DNA of 47,887 nt from Rhodospirillaceae bacterium. Its GTDB lineage: Bacteria; Pseudomonadota; Alphaproteobacteria; Rhodospirillales; Rhodospirillaceae. The translations under genes and the position numbers were made by a program. The stretch's first letter is position 1, and each line of letters starts with the position of its first letter. The notes beneath the pieces are model-generated. The model saw nothing but the letters and a program-made list of their open reading frames with translations. It made no database searches and had not been told where the DNA came from. This document shows, piece by piece, positions 15,923 to 23,821 of this stretch. Location of the stretch: assembly GCA_018666155.1 (NCBI GenBank), contig JABJAH010000031.1, forward strand, positions 1 to 47,887, written 5' to 3'.

Positions 15923-17428
15923 CTACATCGCACCCGACGGTTTGATATTCACATTCAGGCGCATGAAGTTATCCGGGTCATACTTATCCTTCACCTCAAC
16001 CAGGCGATCGTAGTTTTCCGCGTAAGCCTCGCGAACATCGGCTTCGCTGGGATCAACGGCCAGGTTGACGTAGAACCCGCCCGAGCCCATGGGCCGGATT
16101 GCCGCCCAGGTGTCATCAGCGAATTTCCGATTGGCCGGACCGTCTCTGCGGTCAGCCCAATGCACATCCGTCGTGAACTGGAACACTGTATCGCGGTGGG
16201 GAAAGGCCGTGGCATCGCGTGCCATTGTCGACATCTTTCCGGCCTGATGGCCAAACTGGACCTGTGATCCCGGGAAGGTGTTTTTGGTCGCGTAATCGGC
16301 GACCTCTTCCGCGATCTTTTCATCAACGTGATTGAAGAAACCGGACTGATAGTACGTCGCGCTCTTGGCCAGCAAGTCGCCATCGGCAATGCCCTGCAGC
16401 CACAGGTAATCCACTTCGTTCATGCGCGTTCTCAGGGGATCTCCCAATTTCTTGATATAGGGATCGAGGATTTTCTGCGCCTCTGCCATTGGCCCGGCAT
16501 AGTTGCCGCCAAGCGAGCACGTGGTTTCACCGCTGCCGCTGGTGCGAACGCCACCGGACAATGACATCGCGTTGGGCACAACCTCGCCGAGTTCAAACAG
16601 AGTCTTATACACATCGGCCGCCTTCGACACCGGGAAGGTATAAGAAATCGACGTGACGGTCGGGTCGAAATCATAGAGCTGTATTTCAAACTCAGTGACG
16701 ATGCCGAAGTTGCCGCCACCGCCGCGAACGCCCCAATACAGGTCGCTATTTTGTGTCGCGTCGGCACGCAAGTGACGGCCATCAGGCGTAAGCACCTTGA
16801 CGCCACGCACGTTATCGATCGTGTAGCCGAACGACCGGGCCAGACGCCCCTGCCCGATGCCCGTGGCTAGCCCACCAACACCGGTGTGAGACACAACACC
16901 GGCGGTCGTCACAACACCGAGAGGTATGGTGGCTTCATCCAAGTTGCGCAGGATTGATCCGCCTTTGACATAAGCAACCTTGTTGGTCTCATCGACCTCC
17001 ACGCCCCTGAATGGCGAGAGATCAATGGTCATGCCGCCATCGGCCATACCGAGGCCATCGTAGTTGTGACCACCACAGCGGATCGCCGTCAGGATGTTAT
17101 GGTTGCGGGCAAATTGAAACGCCGCTTGAATATCCTCGAGTGTATTACATTGCGCGATCAGCGCAGGTTGGTGATCGATTGCTGGGTTCCACAACCGCCG
17201 GACCTCATCATAGATCAGGCTTGATGGCAGAATGACGGGGCCGCTGATGCTTTTCTCCAAGTCCATCAGGTCGCCGTCACTCAGCAGAATTTTTTCTCCC
17301 GTGCTGGCCAAGGCTTCACCCGCATGACCCTGCCGCGACGGAAAGGCCGTGGCCGCCGTTACACCGAGGACACCACCGAGCAACGAACGGCGCGACAGCT
17401 TAGGAAGATTCTGGGAGAAATGTGTCAT
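15923..17428 (-). CDS. Tat-exported FAD-linked oxidase (berberine bridge enzyme-like)
   Basis: A 501-residue protein with a twin-arginine signal (SRRSLLGGVLGVTAATAF). A PCMH-type FAD-binding domain follows (RCGGHNYDGLGMADGG, VSHTGVGGLATGIGQG, RGGGGNFGIVTEF). It ends in a BBE-type terminus (YDPDNFMRLNVNIKP). His in GGHNYDG is the usual site of covalent FAD attachment. The Cys that gives a second covalent bond in bicovalent members is absent, as VVSHTGVGG has Ser/His there. Relatives oxidise sugars or alcohols with oxygen as acceptor. The substrate is unknown. Start ATG with AAGGA eleven bases upstream. Confidence 0.88.
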   Translation of the reverse strand: MTHFSQNLPKLSRRSLLGGVLGVTAATAFPSRQGHAGEALASTGEKILLSDGDLMDLEKSISGPVILPSSLIYDEVRRLWNPAIDHQPALIAQCNTLEDIQAAFQFARNHNILTAIRCGGHNYDGLGMADGGMTIDLSPFRGVEVDETNKVAYVKGGSILRNLDEATIPLGVVTTAGVVSHTGVGGLATGIGQGRLARSFGYTIDNVRGVKVLTPDGRHLRADATQNSDLYWGVRGGGGNFGIVTEFEIQLYDFDPTVTSISYTFPVSKAADVYKTLFELGEVVPNAMSLSGGVRTSGSGETTCSLGGNYAGPMAEAQKILDPYIKKLGDPLRTRMNEVDYLWLQGIADGDLLAKSATYYQSGFFNHVDEKIAEEVADYATKNTFPGSQVQFGHQAGKMSTMARDATAFPHRDTVFQFTTDVHWADRRDGPANRKFADDTWAAIRPMGSGGFYVNLAVDPSEADVREAYAENYDRLVEVKDKYDPDNFMRLNVNIKPSGAM

Positions 17429-17565
17429 GGCGGGGTTGGTCCTTTATCGATTTAGCGAGTTGCGCTGAGTATGGCGTACCACGGGCCTGGAATGCAGGGG
17501 ATTTTTCCACACTGATCGGTTCGTGAAAGTCACGACCGACGTCAGCAGACAAATATAATGGAAAA

Positions 17566-17652
17566 TGGTGCGGTCGAGAGGACTTGAACCTCCACGGGAT
17601 TTCTCCCACAGCGACCTCAACGCTGCGCGTCTACCAATTCCGCCACGACCGC
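17566..17652 (-). tRNA. tRNA-Leu (anticodon GAG)
   Basis: On the minus strand an 87-base class II tRNA folds with acceptor GCGGTCG paired to CGACCGC. The anticodon stem is CAGCG/CGCTG around loop TTGAGGT, giving anticodon GAG for CTC/CTT codons. A variable arm (TGGGAGAAATCCCG) and T-arm GGTTCAAGTCC are present. The terminal CCA is encoded at 17566-17568. The anticodon was assigned from the loop by eye. Confidence 0.95.
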
Positions 17653-17702
17653 ATTCTAGGCAAGGAGCCTGACGGAGTGAGAACCCCGCCTGAGGAGGCT
17701 GG

Positions 17703-17731
17703 GAGATAGCAAACCCTTGCCCTGGGCGCAA
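17703..17731 (-). promoter_or_regulatory. Predicted promoter of tRNA-Leu
   Basis: On the minus strand TTGCGC (17726-17731) and TATCTC (17703-17708) are 17 bases apart, placing a start near 17697, about 45 bases before the mature tRNA. Sequence prediction only. Confidence 0.45.
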
Positions 17732-17796
17732 GTCAGCATATTAGGCGGCGCGTAAAGGGGGCTGCAGGTACCGGTTTTCGGGGCTATAAAAGGGCC

Positions 17797-18480
17797 ATGC
17801 CAGAGCAGCCGTCAGACCCCCGCACCGTCCAGCTTCGCCGCAGCAGCGGCCTGGTGCCCTATGAAGAGGCCGTGGCCGACATGGAGGCCCGAGTAGCCGC
17901 CATTCATGCTGGTGAGGCACTGGAACTAGTGTGGTTACTGGAGCACCCGCCATTGTACACAGCGGGGACCAGCGCACAGGCCGAAGACCTGTTGGCGCCG
18001 GATCGGTTCCCGGTGTTTAAGAGCGGCCGTGGCGGCCAGTACACCTACCATGGCCCCGGCCAACGGGTAATCTACGTGATGCTTGATCTCAACCAGCATG
18101 GCCAAGACCTGCGCGCCTACGTGCAAAACCTGGAAGCCTGGATGATTGCCGCCCTCGCTCGTTTGGGCGTGACCGGCGAAACCCGCAGCGACCGCATCGG
18201 CATTTGGGTCGAGCGCAACGGCGATGGCCTCTTGCCAGGCGAAGATAAAATCGGCGCCATTGGCGTGCGGGTCCGCCGTTGGATCACCTTCCATGGCGCC
18301 GCCCTGAACGTTGACCCGAACCTAGACCATTTCACTGGCATCGTGCCCTGCGGCGTGGCGCAGCACGGGGTCACGTCCCTTACCTCCCTAGGCAAAGACG
18401 TCGCCATGACCGACGTGGACTCAGCCCTTAAAGGTGAGTTCGAATCCGTGTTTGGGGTTCAACTGGTCGAGGAACCGTAA
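17797..18480 (+). CDS. lipB: Octanoyl-[acyl carrier protein]:protein transferase
   Basis: Transfers octanoyl groups from acyl carrier protein to the lipoyl domains of 2-oxoacid dehydrogenases and GcvH, the first step of lipoate assembly. The 227-residue protein shows the family motifs [12 protein letters not shown] (78-89), Lys151 in DKIGAIGV and the catalytic Cys185 in GIVPCGV. Length is normal. It stands alone on the plus strand between the tRNA gene and the DUF1838 genes; lipA is not in the window. The ribosome site ahead of the ATG is weak. Confidence 0.96.
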   Translation: MPEQPSDPRTVQLRRSSGLVPYEEAVADMEARVAAIHAGEALELVWLLEHPPLYTAGTSAQAEDLLAPDRFPVFKSGRGGQYTYHGPGQRVIYVMLDLNQHGQDLRAYVQNLEAWMIAALARLGVTGETRSDRIGIWVERNGDGLLPGEDKIGAIGVRVRRWITFHGAALNVDPNLDHFTGIVPCGVAQHGVTSLTSLGKDVAMTDVDSALKGEFESVFGVQLVEEP

Positions 18481-18504
18481 GCGCGACAATCCGTATCCGC
18501 GTCC

Positions 18505-19380
18505 CTACTCTTCCGTACCAGCCAAAATCGCGGCAGGGTCGGCGAAAACATCGGGATGATGCTTGTTGGTAAGTTCCAGATAGTACTCTGGATAATCATC
18601 CACCGTTGCGAAACGACCGCCCGTGGCTGTCCCGAACAAATGACCTGGATGATCACCCATTTTTAACCACGGACGCCAACTGACGATCCCGTTGAAGTGG
18701 GTCGAGTCATTAGCGATCATCACTTCTGGGTCGGCAAGCTCTGACATTTGGGCGCGGTAGGTCGTCACCTCGTTGTAGTTAAAGGAAGGCCCTTTGAAAC
18801 CATCGGGTGGTCCGACGCGAATCTCCTCGACCAAAACAACAGTACCCCGTTCATTGCGTGCCGGGATAAAGCGATGACTGATATCGAGACCGGCCAACCT
18901 TGGGCTTTCAGACGGGGAGCGACGACCCTCTAAGCTGAGCAGTAACTTGCTCGGCCCCATGCGGGTTTGCGGCACTTCGACGGTTTCGCCGGTATACGGA
19001 TTGTCAAAGGTTTCCAGCAGCTCGCCGGTTTCCCAGTCGGTAAAGTAGGCGACTTCAAAAGAGACGCCGGCATAGGTCCATTCGTCGAGCTGTTCGTAGC
19101 GCGCCAGGGTCCCGCCCATCACGCCGTAGAGCGGCGTGACCTTGTTGTTGACGACACCGTAGTACAGCCCCTTTACGCCGCCCATGACGATGCGATCATC
19201 CATAGAGGCGCGCATTTTGATCAGCGCCGTGAGCTGATCCTTCTTGTTGGAGAGGTCAAGGGTACGGCCGTTGGTGGCGGCTAGCGCCGGTGCACCTGCG
19301 GCCAAGAGTCCGGCACCGCCCAAACCACCAAGCATGGCGCGGCGAGAGTGACGGCTGACCATCGGGTCTTGTTCAAACAT
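18505..19380 (-). CDS. Tat-exported DUF1838-family protein, copy 1
   Basis: A 291-residue protein with a twin-arginine signal (SRRAMLGGLGGAGLLAAGAPALA) followed by one domain that I assign to DUF1838. Typical parts are MRASMDDRIVMG, VAYFTDWETGELLETFDNPYT, VPQTRMGPS and FNYNEVTTY. No catalytic motif is known for the family. ATG at 19378-19380 with AAAGGAA upstream is preferred over an in-frame TTG at 19401. It lies 31 bases downstream of a paralogue with the same layout, so the two form an operon. The function is unknown; secretion outside the cytoplasm is inferred from the signal. Confidence 0.78.
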   Translation of the reverse strand: MFEQDPMVSRHSRRAMLGGLGGAGLLAAGAPALAATNGRTLDLSNKKDQLTALIKMRASMDDRIVMGGVKGLYYGVVNNKVTPLYGVMGGTLARYEQLDEWTYAGVSFEVAYFTDWETGELLETFDNPYTGETVEVPQTRMGPSKLLLSLEGRRSPSESPRLAGLDISHRFIPARNERGTVVLVEEIRVGPPDGFKGPSFNYNEVTTYRAQMSELADPEVMIANDSTHFNGIVSWRPWLKMGDHPGHLFGTATGGRFATVDDYPEYYLELTNKHHPDVFADPAAILAGTEE

Positions 19381-19411
19381 ATCTAATTCCTTTCTAAGCA
19401 ACTCTTAAGTC

Positions 19412-20278
19412 TTAACCTTCACGCGGGCCATAAAGGACCGCCTCCGGATCATTCAAAACATCGGGATGATATTTCTCTGTCAGTTCGATGTAATAGGGCG
19501 GCATATCTTCGATGCGTGTTGCTCGTTTGCCTGAGCCCCGGCCCATATTCATCGCTTCAACTCCAGCCATCTTCTGCCACGGACTGAAACCGACGATGCT
19601 TTGATACTGTATCGATGTCGGCACGGTCGCTAGATCAGGCTTCGCGAGATCGGACAACTTGGCGTTATAGGTGGTCATCTCGTTATAGCGGAACTTAGAT
19701 GGACCAGAATTAGGCGGGTCGCCGGCGATCTTGATCTCTTCCGTGATCCAGATGTCGTCACCCTGGGTGACCGCAGGCCTGAAGAAATGACTGGCATCCA
19801 TAGCGCCCATAGACGGCACCGACGTCAGATCAAAGCCGCCGGGCTTCACGGGCACGATGCTTGGTCCCATCCGCGTCTGAGGCACATCACATACTTCACC
19901 CGTGAATGGGTTCTCCCATTTCTCTAACAGCTTGCCAGTCGCGAGGTCGGTGAAGTAGGCCACCTCAAAGGAGCGCATTTCAAAGGTTAGTTCATCGATG
20001 CGGGTGTATTTGAAAAACGTGCTCGCGAGCAGACCAAACATCGGTGTGATACGGCCATCAAAGACCGCGTAACGCTGGCCCATAACCCACCCCATGGCGA
20101 TGCTACCGTCGGTCGCGCCGCGCATCTTAACCACCGTGGTCAGAAAATCTGCTGGATTGTCGAGATTGGGCATTGCGGCGGACGCCGACCGAGGAGCGCC
20201 CGACGTCAGTGCAGCCATGCCACCGGCACCAAGGGCCAATGCAGTCCGGCGACTGTTGCCATTCTTTGGATTACTCAT
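19412..20278 (-). CDS. Tat-exported DUF1838-family protein, copy 2
   Basis: A 288-residue paralogue of the downstream gene. It has a twin-arginine signal containing NSRRTALALGAGGMAAL. The matching core has VVKMRGATDGSIAMGW, FEVAYFTDLATGKLLEKWENP, VPQTRMGPS and FRYNEMTTYNAKLSDL. Both copies end with a similar YYxELTxKxHPDV segment. AGGGG lies upstream of the ATG. It is first in the two-gene unit, and the 98 bases upstream show no convincing promoter hexamers. Function unknown. Confidence 0.78.
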   Translation of the reverse strand: MSNPKNGNSRRTALALGAGGMAALTSGAPRSASAAMPNLDNPADFLTTVVKMRGATDGSIAMGWVMGQRYAVFDGRITPMFGLLASTFFKYTRIDELTFEMRSFEVAYFTDLATGKLLEKWENPFTGEVCDVPQTRMGPSIVPVKPGGFDLTSVPSMGAMDASHFFRPAVTQGDDIWITEEIKIAGDPPNSGPSKFRYNEMTTYNAKLSDLAKPDLATVPTSIQYQSIVGFSPWQKMAGVEAMNMGRGSGKRATRIEDMPPYYIELTEKYHPDVLNDPEAVLYGPREG

Positions 20279-20376
20279 GTGCGCTGCCCCTACTTTGAAA
20301 TTGAGGCGCTATCAGACCCGAACTCATAGGGTCCGTCCATGACCTCATCGCCCGAGGTTTCACCACGCGGTTAGGC

Positions 20377-20580
20377 CTATCGCGGGGCGCCAGAGGGGTT
20401 GTCCCTGCTCGGCAGCGAACCCGTCTGCACTTGGGACGGATCACTGCTAGGGCGACCACAATGGACGTCGCGCTTGCACCAATCTTTGACACCTTGAGCG
20501 ACCATACGGTCCGGATCCGTACAGCCCGCGAGTGCGATCGTCAGCAGCAGAGCGGCAAAAATTGAAAATTCCCGGGACAC
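20377..20580 (-). CDS. Small predicted lipoprotein
   Basis: A 67-residue protein with a hydrophobic N-terminus and the lipobox LAGC at about residues 17-20, so the Cys would be lipidated after signal peptidase II. The mature part is about 48 residues, with two further cysteines (WCKRDVHCG) that could form a disulfide. Start GTG with GGAG nine bases upstream. It matches no family I recognise. It sits between the DUF1838 pair and the superoxide dismutase gene, all in the same direction. Confidence 0.55.
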   Translation of the reverse strand: MSREFSIFAALLLTIALAGCTDPDRMVAQGVKDWCKRDVHCGRPSSDPSQVQTGSLPSRDNPSGAPR

Positions 20581-20669
20581 GGTGATTTACTCCATCCGTT
20601 CAAGATGAACCACTATACGGAAAAGAGTGACGGCATTATGGCAGCCGCACGACTTAACACCTGAATCGA

Positions 20670-21389
20670 CTAGACCGCAGCCATCCGACGAGCCCGGTGA
20701 TACCGCCGATCCACAACCTGCCAATCAATATTCTTAAAGAACGCATCGACGTACTTCATAGCCGCTGTGCCGTAGTCCATGTGATACGAGTGTTCATACA
20801 TATCTAGAGCGAGCAGCGGCACGCCTAGGGTCGCGTTATGCATATGATCCGGCGCCCAGTAGGTATGCAGGCTTTTCGTATGGAGATTGAAGGACAGCAT
20901 CACCCAGCCGGAACCGCCACCGAGTGCGCGGGCGGTGTGGATAAATTCCTGCTGCCACGTCTCAAACGATCCCCACGCTGCAGCAAGTGCCGATTTTATA
21001 TTACCGCCAGGTTCACCGTCTCCGCCCAACGCATCGAAATACACCTCATGCAAAATGACTGAGCCCGTGCGATGCAATTCCTCGCGCTTGAGGCCTGCGT
21101 ATACCAATTGGTGAACATCGGGGTCCTCCATGGCTTTGGCCAGCCGACCTTCAATCATATTCAATGCGTTGACCGATCCGATGTAATTATTCTGCCAATG
21201 GGAGGTAATCAGGCGCTCCGACAGGCCCTCTAGCTTGGCCGGGTCAAAGGTCAATGGTTTAGGGGTGTGCATTCCTGCAAATACGGGCGGGCGGTCGTCT
21301 GCAACTGGCTGCGCCATGACCGGCGCGCTACTGATAAGAAGCCCCGCCGCCCCAACTTTAAGTACTGATCGTCTGCTGGCTTGATCCAT
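20670..21389 (-). CDS. Tat-exported Fe/Mn-family superoxide dismutase
   Basis: A 239-residue protein with a strong twin-arginine signal (SRRSVLKVGAAGLLISSAPVMA) and then the Fe/Mn superoxide dismutase fold. The four metal ligands can be placed: His64 (TSHWQNNY), His114 (ILHEVYF), and Asp196 and His200 (DMYEHSYHMDYG). Second-shell positions are unusual: the canonical HxxxHH reads H64xxxN68-Y69, and the NH before the second ligand is L113-H114. Tat export suits folding around metal in the cytoplasm. It would protect the periplasm from superoxide. AGGAGGTG precedes the ATG. Confidence 0.85.
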   Translation of the reverse strand: MDQASRRSVLKVGAAGLLISSAPVMAQPVADDRPPVFAGMHTPKPLTFDPAKLEGLSERLITSHWQNNYIGSVNALNMIEGRLAKAMEDPDVHQLVYAGLKREELHRTGSVILHEVYFDALGGDGEPGGNIKSALAAAWGSFETWQQEFIHTARALGGGSGWVMLSFNLHTKSLHTYWAPDHMHNATLGVPLLALDMYEHSYHMDYGTAAMKYVDAFFKNIDWQVVDRRYHRARRMAAV

Positions 21390-21448
21390 AACTCCACACC
21401 TCCTGCTCGAAGAGAAGCAAAAGGATAGGCAGGAAACGGCGGAGTTGG

Positions 21449-21787
21449 CTAGGTCATATCAGGCAGATCAGAGGGATCGAACGTGCCCAATTGGTCAAAC
21501 CCCGAGGTCGGGAAGGCCCCGCCCCTGCCCGGCGGATCAACAACCGTGATCGCTACATCATCGACGCTGGCGGACGGCGGACCTGAACGGCAGGCTTCAA
21601 TCATTTGATCGACTATGTCTTTGGGTCCGTTGACTAGGACTTCTACGCTGCCATCGGTGATGTTACGCACCCAACCGGCTAAGCCTAACTCAGTCGCTTT
21701 GCCGACGGCCCAGCCGCGGAACCAGACGCCTTGAACCCGCCCGGATACGCGTATGCCAACCGTGGTCGCGTCGCCGCGTAGACCCAC
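21449..21787 (-). CDS. acyP: Acylphosphatase
   Basis: Hydrolyses acyl phosphates such as acetyl or carbamoyl phosphate. The 112-residue protein has the family signature GRVQGVWFRGWAVGKA, including the phosphate-binding Arg, and the catalytic Asn in GWVRN. A C-terminal extension of about 20 residues exceeds the usual length of about 90. Start GTG (21785-21787) immediately after the pccA stop, so it is co-transcribed with propionyl-CoA carboxylase. Confidence 0.92.
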   Translation of the reverse strand: MGLRGDATTVGIRVSGRVQGVWFRGWAVGKATELGLAGWVRNITDGSVEVLVNGPKDIVDQMIEACRSGPPSASVDDVAITVVDPPGRGGAFPTSGFDQLGTFDPSDLPDMT

Positions 21788-23782
21788 TTATTCAAATTCC
21801 ATAATGATTTGATCGACGGCCAGGGAGGCCCCGGCTTTTTGTGGAATAGATTTCACCACTCCATCGCGCTCCGCCTTGAGCACATTTTCCATTTTCATCG
21901 CTTCAACAATCGCGAGGTTTTCACCGGCCTTGATCTGTTGCCCCTCTGTGACCTCAACAGAAACGAGAAGCCCGGGCATCGGCGAAAGCAGGAAGCTGGA
22001 CATATCCGGCGCCACTTTGAGCGGCATGAGTTTAGCTAACTCGGCCTCGCGCGGTGTATAGACCAGCGCCTCAACCTGGGCCCCATTGTGGAACAGACGG
22101 TACCCAATGCCATCTCGGTCGACCTGGATACAAACCTCATCGCCGTCCACCGAGCCAACGAACAGCGGTTCGCCAAAGGTCCAAGAGCTTTCAACGTGGA
22201 TGCGACGGCGGCCAATCTTGACTGAGCCGGCAATCCCTTCGTCCGCAGCATCGGATATCTCAACCGCACGCTGCTTACCGTCGATATCAACCACCCAGGT
22301 ATTGGAGACTGACTTCTCGTGACCTTCAAGACGACCACTGATATGGGCCGCACGATTAGAGTATGCGCGATGAATAAGGGCCGCGACGGCGACGAGCGGC
22401 GTCGGATCATCGGGCGGGAGATCTGCATCTGAAAATCCATCAGGATACTCTTCAGCGATAAAGTTCGTGGTCAAGTTGCCCTTCACGAAACGCTCTTTCC
22501 CCATCACCGAAGCAAGGAACGGAATGTTGTGATTAATACCGCGAATGTAATACTGGTCGAGCGCATCGCGCATATGGGCAATGGCTTGATTGCGGGTCTT
22601 CCCCCAGGTGCACAACTTGGCGACCATGGGATCATAAAACATGGAAATCTCGCCGCCTTCGTACACGCCGGTATCGACACGGACGTTTTTAGATTCTTCC
22701 GGAGGACGATAGCTGACCAGCCGACCCGTCGACGGTAAGAAGTTGCGGTATGGATCTTCCGCATAGATGCGGCTTTCCATAGCCCAGCCGTTCAGTTTGA
22801 CGGCAGATTGCTTAACGGTGAGTTTTTCACCATCGGCGATCCGAATCATCCACTCGACCAGATCGAGTCCGGTCACCAGTTCGGTCACCGGATGCTCCAC
22901 TTGGAGGCGCGTGTTCATTTCCAAAAAGTAGAAATTACGTTTGCTATCAACGATGAACTCAACGGTCCCGGCTGAGACATAGTCCACGGCTTTAGCCAGA
23001 ATGACTGCCTGCTTGCCCATCGCCTTGCGGGTCTTTTCATCGATAAAGGGGCTTGGCGCTTCTTCAATCACCTTTTGATGGCGACGCTGGATGGAGCATT
23101 CCCGCTCGCCGACATAGATGCAATTGCCGTGACTGTCGGCCAGCACCTGAATCTCAATATGGCGCGGTTGTTCAATAAACTTTTCGATAAACACGCGATC
23201 ATCACCAAAGGATGATTTTGCTTCCGACGTTGCGCGCTCAAATCCCTCGCGGGCTTCGGCGTCGTTTTGGGCGACACGCATCCCCTTGCCGCCACCACCT
23301 GCGGAGGCCTTCAGCATCACCGGATAGCCGATTTCTCGAGAGATTTTTACCGCTTCATCGGTGTCTTTGATGATTCCCATGAAGCCAGGAACTGTTGATA
23401 CCCCAGCCTCGCCGGCGAGCTTCTTCGATGTAATCTTGTCGCCCATGGCTTCGATTGCCCAGGCATTAGGGCCGATGAACGCGACCTTTTGTTTGGCGAG
23501 CGCCTTCTGGAAGTCTTTGTTCTCCGACAGAAAACCATAGCCTGGATGCACCGCTTGGGCGCCGGTCTTTTTACAGGCACGAATGATTCGATCGGCCTTG
23601 AGGTAACTTTTCGCCGAAGCGGCTTCCCCAATCCGGACCGCCTCGTCTGCCATCTGGACATGGAGCGCGTCTTTATCCGCGTCTGAATAAACGGCCACCG
23701 TTTTGATGCCCATCTTGCGCGCTGTCTTAATAACGCGGCAGGCAATTTCGCCCCGGTTGGCGATAAGTATTTTATCGAACAT
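21788..23782 (-). CDS. pccA: Propionyl/acetyl-CoA carboxylase, biotin-carboxylase/BCCP alpha subunit
   Basis: Carboxylates biotin with ATP and bicarbonate for transfer to propionyl-CoA by the beta subunit, giving methylmalonyl-CoA. The 664-residue protein has a biotin-carboxylase half (ILIANRGEIACRVI, GGGGKGMR, EMNTRLQVEHPVTE), a linker/BT domain and a biotin-carrier domain with VEAMKMEN. The biotinylated Lys is about residue 630. Length fits PccA. It lies 39 bases downstream of pccB and abuts the acylphosphatase gene. Confidence 0.93.
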   Translation of the reverse strand: MFDKILIANRGEIACRVIKTARKMGIKTVAVYSDADKDALHVQMADEAVRIGEAASAKSYLKADRIIRACKKTGAQAVHPGYGFLSENKDFQKALAKQKVAFIGPNAWAIEAMGDKITSKKLAGEAGVSTVPGFMGIIKDTDEAVKISREIGYPVMLKASAGGGGKGMRVAQNDAEAREGFERATSEAKSSFGDDRVFIEKFIEQPRHIEIQVLADSHGNCIYVGERECSIQRRHQKVIEEAPSPFIDEKTRKAMGKQAVILAKAVDYVSAGTVEFIVDSKRNFYFLEMNTRLQVEHPVTELVTGLDLVEWMIRIADGEKLTVKQSAVKLNGWAMESRIYAEDPYRNFLPSTGRLVSYRPPEESKNVRVDTGVYEGGEISMFYDPMVAKLCTWGKTRNQAIAHMRDALDQYYIRGINHNIPFLASVMGKERFVKGNLTTNFIAEEYPDGFSDADLPPDDPTPLVAVAALIHRAYSNRAAHISGRLEGHEKSVSNTWVVDIDGKQRAVEISDAADEGIAGSVKIGRRRIHVESSWTFGEPLFVGSVDGDEVCIQVDRDGIGYRLFHNGAQVEALVYTPREAELAKLMPLKVAPDMSSFLLSPMPGLLVSVEVTEGQQIKAGENLAIVEAMKMENVLKAERDGVVKSIPQKAGASLAVDQIIMEFE

Positions 23783-23821
23783 ACGTCGTGTCCCTGTCTT
23801 GCGACCGTGTTAGCTGCTGCC

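Noticed and set aside
15770..16267. 165-codon open frame spanning the oxygenase end and the FAD oxidase end
   Set aside because: It overlaps two real genes in other frames and has no recognisable features.
17516..17540. Bulged hairpin downstream of tRNA-Leu
   Set aside because: No T-tract follows on the minus strand, so it does not qualify as an intrinsic terminator.
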